Shown here piece after piece: positions 50,734 through 62,839 of a stretch of DNA of 64,000 nt. The stretch is from Linnemannia elongata (taxonomy: Eukaryota > Mortierellomycota > Mortierellomycetes > Mortierellales > Mortierellaceae): contig JAXBDG010000014.1 in the NCBI GenBank assembly GCA_036320915.1, positions 1,364,001 to 1,428,000 on the forward strand, given 5' to 3'. Under the pieces are notes generated by a model that had not been told where the DNA came from, searched no databases, and worked only from the letters and a program-made list of their open reading frames with translations. The translations under genes were made by a program, and so were the position numbers. Each line of letters begins with the position of its first letter. The stretch's first letter is position 1.

Positions 50734-53700
50734 ATGTATATGTCCTTTCGAAGATCTAACCAGAGATTCAGAGGCGCCATCCTTGAGCCACAAGAGGACG
50801 ACAATTCTCTCCAAGGATCAATGCACCATACAAGACGACAACAACAGCAGCAACTAAAAGAAGAAGAATCTTTGTCGCCATCTTCTGCCTCGTCTTCGAC
50901 TTTGTCTCTCTCCATGACATTGCGCAACGGGACTAATACTGCCGATGGTGGAGTCGCAGAGACCTCATCCTCTTCTCGACAATCCTCAGCCGTTCGGAAG
51001 CAAGTGTTGTCTGCTGTTGCTGAAGGACAGGGATCTTCGATTGATGGTACGCACTAGGCATGATACCTTGTCCAGTATGGCAGTTGATAGGCGGGTTATA
51101 TCATGTTTATGTGTCCTAACGGAAAGCTACAACCTGCAATCTCTCACCGATACAGGAGAAATATCATCCACAGCAGAACTGCTTAGCCCCGAGGAGAGGT
51201 TCATCGCGGACATGAACGACCTGACAGATCTCCGAAAGTCCACTCATCAAATATACACGCCAACTATGCGCAGGTGGAAGGTACGGCACAATTCATTTTC
51301 TCCGCATGTTTGCGAGACACCAACGATGGCGAAAATGCCTTTTTTTTTTATTTTGCTCTCATCATCACAGATTGTCTCCTAACATGTCTTCAATATCTGT
51401 CTCAATAGGGCTTTTGTGAGAGACACAGGGAGGAATACGAGGGTCCAGACGGCAAATCGCTCTATCTCGTTGATTCAGAGGCCAAGGTCACAAGGTTTGT
51501 CGAGGAAGAGGTGCTTATTCGCACAAAATCCAAGCGCCAAAAAGGATCATCCGGTGGAGGAACTTCAGGTGAGTCTAATTTGCTGATGCGTGTTGCGCGA
51601 TGTACTTCATCTATCACAAGCACAAGTGGTTGGTACAGAGATGGCAAATCATTAACGTACCTGTTTCCGGTGATTGAATGTACTCCCAATTTGATGGTTG
51701 TCGAAGTCTCCGTGGGACCTGACGCACTCAAGTTGGCTCGGAGCTCCTTGGGCAGGATACACCGTCTGCAGATGCGACGCAAGGAGGTTGGTAAATTCGC
51801 GCCAAGCGACATGAAGGTCTTCCATGACAAGATTGAGCAGTGCCAGAAAGCCCAGGATGAACGGGAAGGTGCTCATCTTGTATCGACACGGAGTCGGGAC
51901 TACTACTCCTTGGACAACATGGTCACGGCGCTAACCGTTCTTTGGAATGGTCAAGGTCAACGCAAGGACGGACGCAGCTTTATCGAAATGTTTTGCATTT
52001 CGGCTACACACAACATGCTCCTCCGGGACGAGGAGCTCCACCAGATCAACTTCTCGGACTGCTTTGCCGTCGTCACGACGCAGAATCGACAACCAGGGGC
52101 TCAGCAATGCGTTGCACTCACGTTCAAATTGAAGAACAACGACCGTACCTCGGATGCCAATCAAAAGCTGTATGTCAGCACCTTGAGACATTACGATGTG
52201 ACCCGATGCACCTTCAGCGCTTTCGCCTTCTACATGTTCCAAATCTGGCAGGTGCGGTTCACCCTTTTGTTTTTTTTAATAATTTAAACGAGATGAACCC
52301 AAGGAATGTGTAGCAAAAGGTCACAGTATTAACCATCGTTCCTGCATTACTTGTCAAGTGTAGGGTGCTACGGAACGCGACCCACGACCAGAACGCACTC
52401 TTAGTGCCATTTTCAGAGACCTAGGAAAAGAAGAATGGTCCTCGTTCAAACTGCTGCCAAGCACAGACGATCCGACTGTGAGCAGTCTTCCTACAGGAAT
52501 CTGGGCTGGGATCAGGAAGGACTTCAAGTATCTAGGCGTCGATTTCCCCAGGAAAGCTAATGACGGTTGTCACGTTGGTGCCGCGGAGGCTACGAAACTC
52601 AAGATCCCTCAGAGCGATATCGACGACAAAGGGCGGTGGTCGGCCGAGCTTGGGTCATTTGGCGAATGCCATATCCCTCAGCTGCTTACTGCCGTTCCTG
52701 AAGGTATGGCTGGCTTCTTGGACAAGCCCTACTCATTGATCCGGAATAGTATCTCTCCGCCTATCCCTCTTCAGATGTTGATTTTCCCTTGGATCGAGTT
52801 TGCATTCGGCGTCGACAATGCGTGGTGGAAGCAGGAGTGTCTGGACGAGATGAACGAGGTCATCAAGGAGCCTTCAACAACAACAACATCCTCCACCAAG
52901 GCATTCAGGAAGAACCGCCAGGCGGCTGCGAGCAGGAAGCATAGGCGGAAAGCCGGTGACTCTAAGGGAAAGCAAGTGAGGAGAGACGACCGTGGTGACG
53001 AGGATTACGACATTGTCGACAATAACCACGAAGCAGATTCGGCGCAGGATGAATTATATCATACCGAGGCAGAATCGGACGCCGAATCCGTTGTATCAGC
53101 ATACAGCACACCCATGTCCACTGCTCAGGAGCAGGCTGCAGGCAGCTCGGAGGATGAGGATGGCGCGGCGAATAGTGATGGACAATCCCCTCCTACGACC
53201 TTCTCGGAGGCAAACAAGGTCAAGGCCAGCTTCTTGCGGTTGCTCGTGCGCTGTCGTCGTATTATTCTTCAGGATGCTGCATATCGTCTCCATCGCCATC
53301 AACCGAACAAGATCTTGGACCATGATATGTTCCGTTGCACCATGTTCAAGTCCTTCCAGCAAGAAATTGCTGCTGCTGTCGACAGGGATGCTGCAGTGAG
53401 CAGGAAGCGCCCTCGGGAAAAGTCACCAAAGGCGCCTTTGGCACAGCCTCCACCCAACCATGCTGCAGGAGCTCGGCCACCGGTGCAGAGGCAGCAGCAG
53501 CAAGAGCCGCAAGAGCCGCAAGAGCGGCAAGAGCAGCAAGAGCCGCAAGAGCCGCAAGAGCGGCAAGAGCAGCAAGAGCAACCTGCTGCCATTGTGGACA
53601 ACCCGTCGACTACCGTACATCGCCACCAGCAGGAACGACACCAACCACCGGCACTGGGGGCGCTCGACCAGTTCGAAGAAGAGGGGCCATCCACTCAGCC

Positions 53701-54208
53701 GGCACTCACTCTCAACCACCACCATTACCAACCACGCGGTCAGGCACCTCCATCGTCAGCGCTTGCATCGCTCGAGCAACAGATGTTGCAGCTTCAGCAT
53801 ACGGTCCAGGCTTGGAGTCAGATGCAGGAGGCGCAGATGCAGGAAATGTTTTCTCAGCATATGAAAATCCATGAGATGCAACAGCAGATGATTACGACCA
53901 TGATGACCGCCCTCCGGACTCAGCAGTTGACGCAGATGCAGCGTCAGTATCCACCTGTAGGATCGTCGACCGGCGCGCCACTTCCTCTTCCTCCTCATGG
54001 ACACCAGCAACCCAACGGCGTGTCTTCACATGCGGTTGATGCAATGGGAGCCATTGCTGTTGTTGCTGCCGCTCCTGCAACAGCAGGAACGTCGTCTTCA
54101 AAGCCGTCTACAACAGGAAGTACACCAGCTATAGCCCTAGTTCCGGCTTCATCGAAGTCCAAGTCGTCCAAGGAAATAACCACATACTTGTCGTTTCACA
54201 GGAAGTGA
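50734..54208 (+). CDS. Ndc10/GCR1-type DNA-binding protein, probably recombinase-derived
   Basis: Four exons (50734-51046, 51156-51280, 51409-52251, 52364-54208) join to 1041 residues. After a low-complexity N-terminus comes a region like the Ndc10 central domain. It has RDYYSLDNMVTALTVLWNG, IEMFCISATHNMLLRDEEL, LKNNDRTSDAN, then RHYDVTRCTFSAFAFYMFQI, and a distal part CHVGAAEATKLKIPQSDI plus DDKGRW. In budding yeast Ndc10 this fold descends from Crypton-type tyrosine recombinases; related domains occur in GCR1-like regulators. I do not see an intact R-H-R-Y catalytic set, so sequence-specific DNA binding rather than recombination is inferred. The C-terminal third is Gln/Pro-rich with a repeat (53501-53572) and a coiled Met/Gln segment (MQEMFSQHMKIHEMQQQM) suited to oligomerisation. 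AATAAA follows near 54262. Confidence 0.75.
53501..53572 (+). repeat. In-frame 36-bp duplication made of 9-bp units
   Basis: Four 9-bp variants of CAAGAGCCG form a 36-bp block that is present twice without change, encoding an EPQEPQERQEQQ repeat in the Ndc10-like protein. This indicates recent slippage. Confidence 0.9.
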
Positions 54209-54468
54209 GCATATATCAAATTAGAGGCACAATACATGTCCAGTTTTCGTTTTGTATCTTGAATAAAACAAAAAAGAGTAAACTTTTCTTGGTTCTTTTT
54301 TTATGTGAGAAGTAAAGGAAATAAAAGTTCCGGCGGTCCATGTCTATTAAGTCATTGTACTGTACATATTATGCTCTCAGCGAGTTATGTTTGTTTTGTT
54401 AATTCAAAAAGTTATTTTATTTTACATATGGTACAAGGAGAGATAGAGAAAAGAAATGAAAAGGACGT

Positions 54469-55353
54469 TTAAGCGATGGTAGAACGCCAGTTGCGGGCAC
54501 GTTCGAATCCGTTCTTGTTGTTCTGGTAGTCGACAAAGGTGTCATAGATCTCCTCGGACGAATTCATGACGAAGGGACCGTGCTGCACAATAGGCTCCTT
54601 CAAGGGCTCGCCAGCGATGAATACAAAGTGTGCGTCTTCATCCTTGGTCTGGATCTTGACTGTCGTGGCACCGTCCTCCGAGAGTGTGAGAGTGTGATGT
54701 GCCTTGCCCTCGAATTCCTTGTCGCCGATGAATGCGGTTCCTTTGAGCATGTATAAAAATCCGGTGTAGGTTGAAGGGATGGTTTGGGTAACGGTCTTGT
54801 TCTTGTCCATCTTGAAGTCGAGGTACATGGTTGGTGTGCGGGTGTAGACTTGAGACTTGACGCCATGAGACTCTCCAGCAATGACCTTGACAACAACGCC
54901 GTCTTGGGGAGTAGCACGAGGGATCTGGCCGTCGAGGAGTTCCTGATACTGTGGCTCACACATCTTGTGCTCCTTGGGCAAGTTGATCCAGAGCTGGAGT
55001 CCATGAGCACGGGTTTGAGACTTGACAGGCATCTCCGAGTGAACAATACCACGACCAGCGGTCATCCACTGCAAGTCACCAGGTCCAATGGTTCCCTTGT
55101 GTCCTGCAAAGTCCTCGTGCTGGAACTGACCCTCGAGCATGTAGGTCACTGTTTCGAATCCGCGGTGGGGGTGGTCAGGGAAGCCACCGTTCTTGTCGAC
55201 AGAGAACTCGTCGAGCATAAGGAAGGGGTCGTGGTTACGGAGTTCGGGGCGTCCGATGGATCGACGGACACGGGCACCGACACCTTCAGATTGTTCTCTG
55301 GAGAGAACAGACTTTGTGATGGATCTGGAGAGAGGAGTGGAGGTTGCGGTCAT
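54469..55353 (-). CDS. Pirin
   Basis: Single exon, 294 residues, a full-length pirin. The N-terminal cupin has RPELRNHDPFLMLDEF and the metal-binding set: two histidines in DHPHRGFETVTYMLEG (H61, H63), then H105 and E107 in GRGIVHSEMP. The C-terminal cupin contains VYTRTPTMYLDFKMD, FLYMLKGTAFIG and FIAGEPLKEPIVQHGPFVMN. Pirins bind iron and act as nuclear transcription cofactors or quercetinase-like dioxygenases; which role applies here is unknown. Codons are strongly G/C-ending, so it is probably well expressed. It is divergent from the NLR-like gene to its right, beyond which lies a broken copy of its own 3' half. Confidence 0.95.
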   Translation of the reverse strand: MTATSTPLSRSITKSVLSREQSEGVGARVRRSIGRPELRNHDPFLMLDEFSVDKNGGFPDHPHRGFETVTYMLEGQFQHEDFAGHKGTIGPGDLQWMTAGRGIVHSEMPVKSQTRAHGLQLWINLPKEHKMCEPQYQELLDGQIPRATPQDGVVVKVIAGESHGVKSQVYTRTPTMYLDFKMDKNKTVTQTIPSTYTGFLYMLKGTAFIGDKEFEGKAHHTLTLSEDGATTVKIQTKDEDAHFVFIAGEPLKEPIVQHGPFVMNSSEEIYDTFVDYQNNKNGFERARNWRSTIA

Positions 55354-56816
55354 TTTGGTTGTTGTAGTCTTTATTTGTTGTCTTAGGGAGAAGAGTTGTT
55401 GTGTGAATGGGAGTAAGTAATGTAGAAGACTGTTGTTGTAGTCGAGTGAAGATATAATGCTGTTGTTTTTTTGTTGAGATGAAGAGGGGAATTGTGCTGG
55501 AGGTTAGTTTCTTTTATACTTTTTTTGTCCCTCTTACTTTCCTTCGAATTGATAATGCGATGATCAATTGGCCAATGAGAAGTGACTAAGCTTTGGATAA
55601 GCGGGTGGCTTAGAAATCTATATCTGATTAAGCATTGGGCATGTCTGACCAAGAACAGGTCCCATTCCTCTCTCCCAGGGTGCTGCTGTCAACAGCACAC
55701 TCTAGAAAAAGCTTTTCTTGTTTCGCGTTGGACAACTTTCGTCCTTTGATCAAATCGGTCTCACCGAGCTTGGTAAGCAGCCAATGCCGTGCCTGAAAAG
55801 AAGACGCGTACCGTCATATGGGCTATATACCTTGCGAGACTGTTGTAAATACTTTAATAAGTCCAAGCTGCTGTCACTGAACTACGTACTTTTGCACCAT
55901 GATCCTTCTTCAAGAAGCCCATACCTTAGATATCTTTGACGTTTGCATTCTTTGTGTGCGCTCAATAGAGCAAACAAAAAACGTATATGCATAAATGGGT
56001 TACGTAGAGCGCAGGCAAGCGAGAAAGGGGTAGTGGGTGTGTAATCAACCTTTCGTTTTTTCTTCTCTCTTTGGCTCACTCCTTGTCATCCACCTCCCCT
56101 GTTACCATTCGCTAACCCTCCACCACCGTCGTCCCTGTCTCTCTGTCTTCGTCTTTCGTGATTCGCACTTCTTGATTCGACATTCGGCATGTTGTTCAAA
56201 TTGTGAATTCACTTTGCCTTTGTTCATTCACCACCTCTCTATTCCGCTGCCAACACCAACACAGACGCATACCGTTCCATCCTCATACTCACTTGTCGTG
56301 AACCTCAACCACAACTCAACAAAAACAAAAATAAAACAGAAAAAAAAGGTATGACCTTCCCAACCTGTCATCGGGAGTGAATCGATGATTGTGTGTCGCT
56401 GTATCAAGTAAGGGAAAGAAAACTTTTACACATTCCTAATGAACAACTGAAACGTACCTAGATACTTTCTCCTTGCCAGAAACAACTGCACCCACCAAAA
56501 GCCCTCGTCATCGCGATTCTTTCAAAACCAACAAACCAGTTACCCACTTGTCTCAAGGTAAGGAAAAGACCGTGTGAAAAACAAGGGCTGGAGAAGATTC
56601 TTCAATAGCTCCCATCTCGCGTTGAAGAAGCGCGTGCTATTTAGGACAGGACAACTCTTTTGCCTGCTATATACCCACAACTCAAAATCGAAAACCAAAA
56701 ACCAAAAAAATCAACACCAAGTCTATACCCAATAAGGTTGAGAGGACAAGCACTGTAAACAAAATGTGCAATTGACAAATGCACTTGAACGCAATTCTAA
56801 CCAATATCTTTTATGC
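55354..56816. other. Pirin promoter and leader region of the NACHT-WD40 gene
   Basis: The left part holds the pirin promoter. From about 56040 on the plus strand it is C/T-rich, with likely splice donors GTATGA (near 56349) and GTAAGG (near 56560), which suggest a spliced 5' untranslated leader for the NACHT gene. No protein-like frame seen. Confidence 0.4.
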
Positions 56817-59800
56817 ATGGACCAAGAAGTCTCGCCAAACCACAAGCAGGCCCAGTCCATCACCGACGACAATTGGAACAAAGAAAGAAGCCGTTTTGCC
56901 ATATCTCTGGTAAGAAAGGAGAATGATGCACGACGCACCTATGCATTTTTCTTAGGGAGTGCCCTCTTTCTCCGAGCCGCCTCTAATGTTGCATATTTTT
57001 TTGTTTACAGCCTCGCAACCTCACCATACCGGCCATTCATCCGCTTACCAGCTCTTCCGTAGCTCTTCCCGAGGCAAGCCACACTTCAAACCAGCGCAAG
57101 GTAAAAAGAAGAAAGAGAGAGTGAGAGTGAGAGAGGTTTACGATTGATTTGTAGGTCGACCAGACTATTAACCAGGGTTATTCATGGTCGTTGTGTAGAG
57201 TTGTAACCAAGTCCTCCTAGCCACCCCAAAGCATTTCGTCTCCTTCCCCACCCTCTTCGACTTCCTCTGAGCACCCACAAATAGCCATCGAAGGACAGCA
57301 CATCCTTTCTCAGCTTGAGCATACTGCATCCCTTGTGTGTGTGTCATCAATGTCAGGAGACGTTCCAAATATCGCTCAAGAAAAGGCAACCATTCAACTC
57401 GTGCCTTCCAACTTGTTGAACCCCCTCAGTCATCACAGCACAAAAGATGTTGCCACGGACGATGCTCACCCACCAGGTTACACCAGCGATACCATATCGG
57501 TTTCTCCAGGCCGTTTATCGAAGTTTGGATTCAGGAAACGTTTGTCGAGACTTTTCAAGGGTGACCTTAAAGTCAAGGAGACTGTTCCCATCTATCAAGC
57601 ATCACCCTCCTCGCTCATTGTTCCAGCCGTACTGTTGCAGCCGAGTCCTACTGCGAGCGGCGCCCTTCGCCTGGACATTTTCCTCGAGAACGTCATCAAA
57701 CCCACGTTTAAGACCGAGCTCCCCAAGTCGTATGCTCATGTTGACAAGACACTGCAGCTTGTCTACTGTTGCAGTGTCCTCTCCAAAGCTCAAGAACAGA
57801 TACCACCAACATCGGATAGCGATTTATTTCAGGATTCGCCTCTCGATGACAAGGAGAAAGAATGGGTTCATCTCATTGATCCCGACTCGCGGCGCCAATA
57901 TCAATGGCTTGTTGAGCAGTTGGTCAAGGCGTTTGTCGACAACCCACTCAAGGCATCTGATGCAGTCACAGAGATCGTTCTTGTTACTCCCGTTCTTGAC
58001 CGTGACACATACCGCAGTCTGCTCTCTTGCTTCATCTCCAAATTTGAGCACACAACAGCGCCGGATATCACTCTGCTCCAAGGTCTTGTGCAACTGGTCG
58101 AGTGCACCTCATCTGGATACCTTGTTGACGCTGATCTGGTCAGGATCGCCACTGTTCTCTCTAAGGACCTGCCAATCATCAACATTAGCACGAGCAACCA
58201 CCCCTTGCACCTCACGTTGTCGCTTGGTCGGGTTCTCGATGTGATGGTGGCTGGCGAGGTCAAGGATCTGGACCGTGAACGAGACCACCAGCCGATGCTG
58301 CAGCTCCTGGACGGTCTGAAGAGCAGCGACAATGTCGCCCAGAGGTACGAGGCTACCTACGCCTATCAGGCCCTCCAGTATGCACCTGATGAGGAGGCCC
58401 CGCTCCAAGTGTTGTGGCGATATGCAAAGGTGGCAGCGGCGGGTGCAGGCGAAGTATCGAGTGTTTTCAAGTTGGATCCAGAGGGGCTCCTCAAAGGCAT
58501 CGAGAGCCTTCAAGAGATCGGCGCAGGGGTTATGGGAGTTGTTAGCACTGGAATGGAAATAGTCGAAACACCTCGTGTTAGTGCTGCTTGTGGGATCTTC
58601 CGCGCTTCAGAGAGCAGGTTCGACTTTATGAAAAAGCACTCGTGGTATCTCGCCCTGCAAGGAACGGCTCTCTTTATCCAACAGGGGCGTCTTTCAGACT
58701 TCAACATAGTCGCTAGCCAGGCGCCTTGCCGCCACAACGCCAATTTTCAGTGGGGGATCTGCCGCCAGCTTGGAGAGATTGCAGTTGACCCGCTCTGGGA
58801 TGTTCATGTCCGCCAACAGGCCATCGAATTTCTAGGCGAGTTGTTCAGGAGTGGTGCCGACTGGAAACCGCATGTCGATATCAAGCGTTGGATTCTCACC
58901 ATCCTCGTCCAGATTTCGGGGTTGCTGGATGTCTCTATCAAGGGTCGCGCTGGTGCCTTGCTGCTGGACCTAAAGAAGAGTAACATTGTCGAGTTTCCTG
59001 GCTCTTACCCGCTGAGCAGACGCCTCCCTCTGCCGTCAACCTCCCCGCTTCTTGCTAAGGTCCAAGAGATCCCAAAATTCGAGTACTACCTGCACGTCTT
59101 GAGAGTTACGAGGATTACCGAGTACGAGCAGGCGGTTTACATTGACCCCATGGCCAAACTCAGTCTCCAAGACACGGACGAAAATCTGTTCCCTCTTATG
59201 GACAAAGTCGGGGACTTTCTTGCCAGCGAATCTCAGGTCATGCTGATCCTGGGCGACTCGGGGGCAGGCAAATCGACACTCAATCGACACCTAGAACACG
59301 AGCTCTGGCAGAAGTACAAGGCAGGAGGCCACATCCCGCTTCTCATCAACTTGCCGGCCCTCGAGCGACCTGAGAAGGAGTTAATTGTAGAGCAGTTGAG
59401 GACGTACGACTTTACGGACGACCAAATTCGTGAGCTAAAGAAGCATCGCCAGTTCATCTTGATCTGCGATGGCTACGACGAAAGTCAGCTCACCTCCAAC
59501 CTCCATACCACCAACCTGCTCAACCGATCTGGACAGTGGGACGTCAAGCTGCTTATTACTTGTCGCAGGCAGTATCTCGGACCGGATTACCGGAATCGCT
59601 TTGAGCCCAAGGCGGTGGACCGGTATGCTTGTGTGGACAACAATCTTTTCCAGCAAGTCATCATCGCTCCATTCACCAGGAGCAGTCGAGGACTATGTGG
59701 AGCGTTATGTTCCCCTCGAGCCCCGCACCTGGGTCAAAAAGGACTATATGGACAAGCTGGAGGCTATCCCCAATCTAATGGACCTGGTCAGAAACCCTTT

Positions 59801-62657
59801 CCTCCTCACTCTGTCACTTGAGGCCCTTCCTACCGTTGTGCAAGGCAAAGCCGACCTCTCTAGGCTTCGAATCACGCGCGCAGAACTGTACGACGTCTTT
59901 GTGAAACATTGGATGGCTGTCAACAAGCGCCGTCTGGAGGATCAAAGGCTGGACAGGGAGAATCATATGGCATTCGAGGAGTTGTTGGAGGCCGGATTCG
60001 AACAGAGTGGGGTCAAGTTCCAACAGAACCTGGCAGCTGCGATCTTTACACACCAGGACGGAAGGCCCGTAGTCGACTACGTTACCAAAAACGACAAATT
60101 TTCTTGGAAGGCAGCCTTTTTCAGTACCAATTGCGAGACGACTCTTCTCCGTAGCGCCAGTCTTCTCAGTCGCGCCGGCACAAAGTACCGCTTTGTCCAT
60201 CGCTCCATCCTGGAGTACTTTTTCGCCTGCACTATCTCTGGACCCATCAAGGAGAACGATAGATATGATCAGCCTGTCTTTTCCGATACCTCCGTCGCCT
60301 TAACCACCATTAGCATTCATCCATTGTCACAGAGGAACCTTGTCGTAGAGCCCTCGATCATCCAGTTTCTGGCGGAGCGCGTGCAACAGGACTCTGGATT
60401 TAAACAGAAACTCCTCGCCATCATTGAGTTATCCAAGTCCGAAGACCAAGCAGCCCAAGCCGCGGCGAACGCCATCACGATCTTGGTTAGGGCAGGAGTA
60501 CGATTCAACGGAGCCGATCTTCGAGGTGTTCGAGTTCCTGGAGCGGATATGTCTGGCGGCCAGTTCGACTCGGCAAAGTTGCAGGATGCTGACTTGACGG
60601 GCGTCAACCTCACCAAGAGCTGGCTCCGACAGGTAGATCTCACCAGAGTGAGGATGGAGGGAGTTCAGTTCGGAGAGATGCCATACATAAAGGAGAACGC
60701 ACGAGTAGACTCGTGCGCCTATTCGCCTGACGGAACATCGCTCGCTGTAGGTCAAAGAGACGATTGCATCAACATTTACGACACTTCCACATGGAAAACA
60801 ACTCGCACTTATGGAGGGCATCAGGGGATTGTTAGAAGCCTCGCCTATTCGTCTACCGGCCATCAGCTACTTTCAGGCAGTAGCGACACGACAGTGCAAT
60901 TGTGGGACTGCGAGAGTGGGTCGTGCGTTGTTATTCCGGAGGGGCATACCGACGAAGTATGGACTGTGGCATTTTCACCCTCTGGCACGCAGGTCGCTTC
61001 AGCTGGAAGGGACATGACTCTGAGGCTATGGGATGTTTATACAGGCGCCAATTTATCCAACTTGTCCGGTCGTACTGATGGGATTTGTAGAATTTGCTAC
61101 TCACCCGATGGACATGCGGTTGTGTCTGTTGGCTACGATGGGATGGTCCGGTTCTTTGACACACAGACTGGAAAGCCAGGAAAAATTTGGGAGAGTCAAT
61201 GTGGGGCGATGACGAGTTTCGCATACTCTCCTGAAGGCCTTGAAATTGCCGTAGGACATCTAAATGGGGAGATACTGCTGTATGACGCTACCACCGGCAA
61301 GCCGACGAGGACGTGGAGGGCTCATGGCGAAGCAGTCGAGAGTGTGAGTTTTTCGCCGAACAGCCAGTGGGTTGCCACAAGCAGCGGTAGGGACAATACG
61401 GTGAAGGTCTGGAGTGCAGTAACAGGATCGATCCTTTCTGTCTTTACCGGCCACGGTTATTTTGTCCGCCAAGTAGCCTTTTCGCCAAACGGACTCCAGC
61501 TTGCCTCGTGTAGTCTTGACTTCACCATTCGACTTTGGGACGTGAGCTCACTGGGGACAGGAATGGACGTGGAGAGTAGGCCCGACCCGTTGACGAGCGT
61601 ACTTTTTTCTCCAGACGGTCGAGTTCTCTTCTGCGGAACCAGGTCGGGAGCTGTGCTACAGTATGATGCAGTATCTGGAGTGTCTGGTCTAGCTGTTGAT
61701 TGCGGAGACAATCCTGTCCAGTGCCTAGCGATCTCCCCGGATGGTCTTCAAATCGCGTCAGTTGAAACAGACTACAGAGTCGTCACTGTGTGGGACGTTG
61801 GAACAGGTCAAACGGACTTTGTCCTGCGCGGACACACAGAACGAGTAGGTGCCTTGACCTTTTCAGCTGACAGCCACTGGATCGCCACTGGCAGCGATGA
61901 CGGGACAGTGCGACTTTGGAACGCACACTCAGGGATACTAGACCGAGTGCTTGAAGGCCACAACTTTTGTGTTGTCCGTTTGGCATTCTCATCAGATAGC
62001 CGTCGAATTGTGTCGACAGACCGGCTTGGGAATGTTCGAATCTGGGATTTGTTCAGTTGTGATTGTAGAGTAGTCGGGAGAATTGGCGACTATGTAAACC
62101 ATTGGGCCTTATCGACTTCGTCCGGTAGTATGAAGGTTGCTTCTAAAGGCTCTACGAGCCACGATATCGAGCTTTGGGACGTGGAGAGTGGGCACATTCA
62201 ACAAACGCTAAAGCATGACGACCATGCTCAATGCTTTGAGTTTTCGTCCTGTGGCCAGTGGTTGAGCGTAGGCATGTCTCGTTCAGTTTGGCTCTGGAAT
62301 TTCGTCGCTAACGCGTCGGCGGAAGGAGGAGGAGGAACTGGAGAGTGGAAATGTTTGGTGCGTGTCCGAGATATCTTTGGAGAGGTCAACAGCATCGCAT
62401 GGAAACTTGGCGCTTTGGAGTTTAGTACCGGATGTGCGAATGGGTCTCTTCAATTGTGGAGACTGGTGGAGACGTCGACCTCGTTGTCGGACGAATGGTC
62501 GGTTCAGTTAGTTTGGAGCGCTGGAAATCCTGTTTTAGCTGCCTCAGGTGTCGTTTTTGCCGATACTGTTGGTCTCTCCTCAGCTAATCAGGAATTACTC
62601 ACTCAGCGTTGCAAGGGTACTGTCGTTCATAGACACGCTAGATATGCTCATTTATAA
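56817..62657 (+). CDS. NACHT-pentapeptide-WD40 (NLR-like STAND) protein, one frameshift
   Basis: Proposed exons are 56817-56909, 57011-57100 and 57221-62657, about 1870 residues. The first two, unseen if the start is put at ATG 57350, have canonical GTAAG/TTTACAG and GTAAA/TCCTAG sites, and all phases match. The N-terminal helical region is followed by a NACHT NTPase: Walker A LGDSGAGKST near 739, Walker B FILICDGYDE near 805, then LLITCRRQY. Next are a helical arm, pentapeptide repeats (FNGADLRGVRVPGADMSG, LQDADLTGVNL) and about 14 WD40 repeats, enough for two seven-blade propellers. Such STAND proteins switch by nucleotide-driven oligomerisation; in fungi they serve non-self recognition or cell death. 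Between about 59675 and 59687 the frame shifts by one; both sides are otherwise open. This is either a sequence error near short G runs or a real lesion. Confidence 0.85.
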
Positions 62658-62839
62658 CCGGTTTAATTGCTACTGAAGTCGAATGGCGCGTCATTTAATA
62701 ACATATTTTATTTTTATCTATTGAATTCTGTGCATGTTTTTATTCATTGTAGTACTAGCGTTGCTGAAATACATTTTGTACAAGGAGTAAAGAAGTACAG
62801 TATACTTCTTTGAAGCACCATTCGGGTTAGTTATTCTTC
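62658..62839. other. 3' region between the NACHT gene and the pirin relic
   Basis: AT-rich, 180 bp, with the presumed terminator of the NACHT gene. No other feature. Confidence 0.4.

Noticed and set aside
51567..51604. Possible intron GTGAGT...CACAAG in the Ndc10-like gene
   Set aside because: The frame is open straight through, and removing the segment shifts the reading frame and meets a stop, so it is kept as exon.
57350..57352. ATG at 57350 as the start of the NACHT gene
   Set aside because: Protein-like sequence continues in frame up to an acceptor at 57220 and joins in phase to two upstream exons, so the start at 56817 is preferred.
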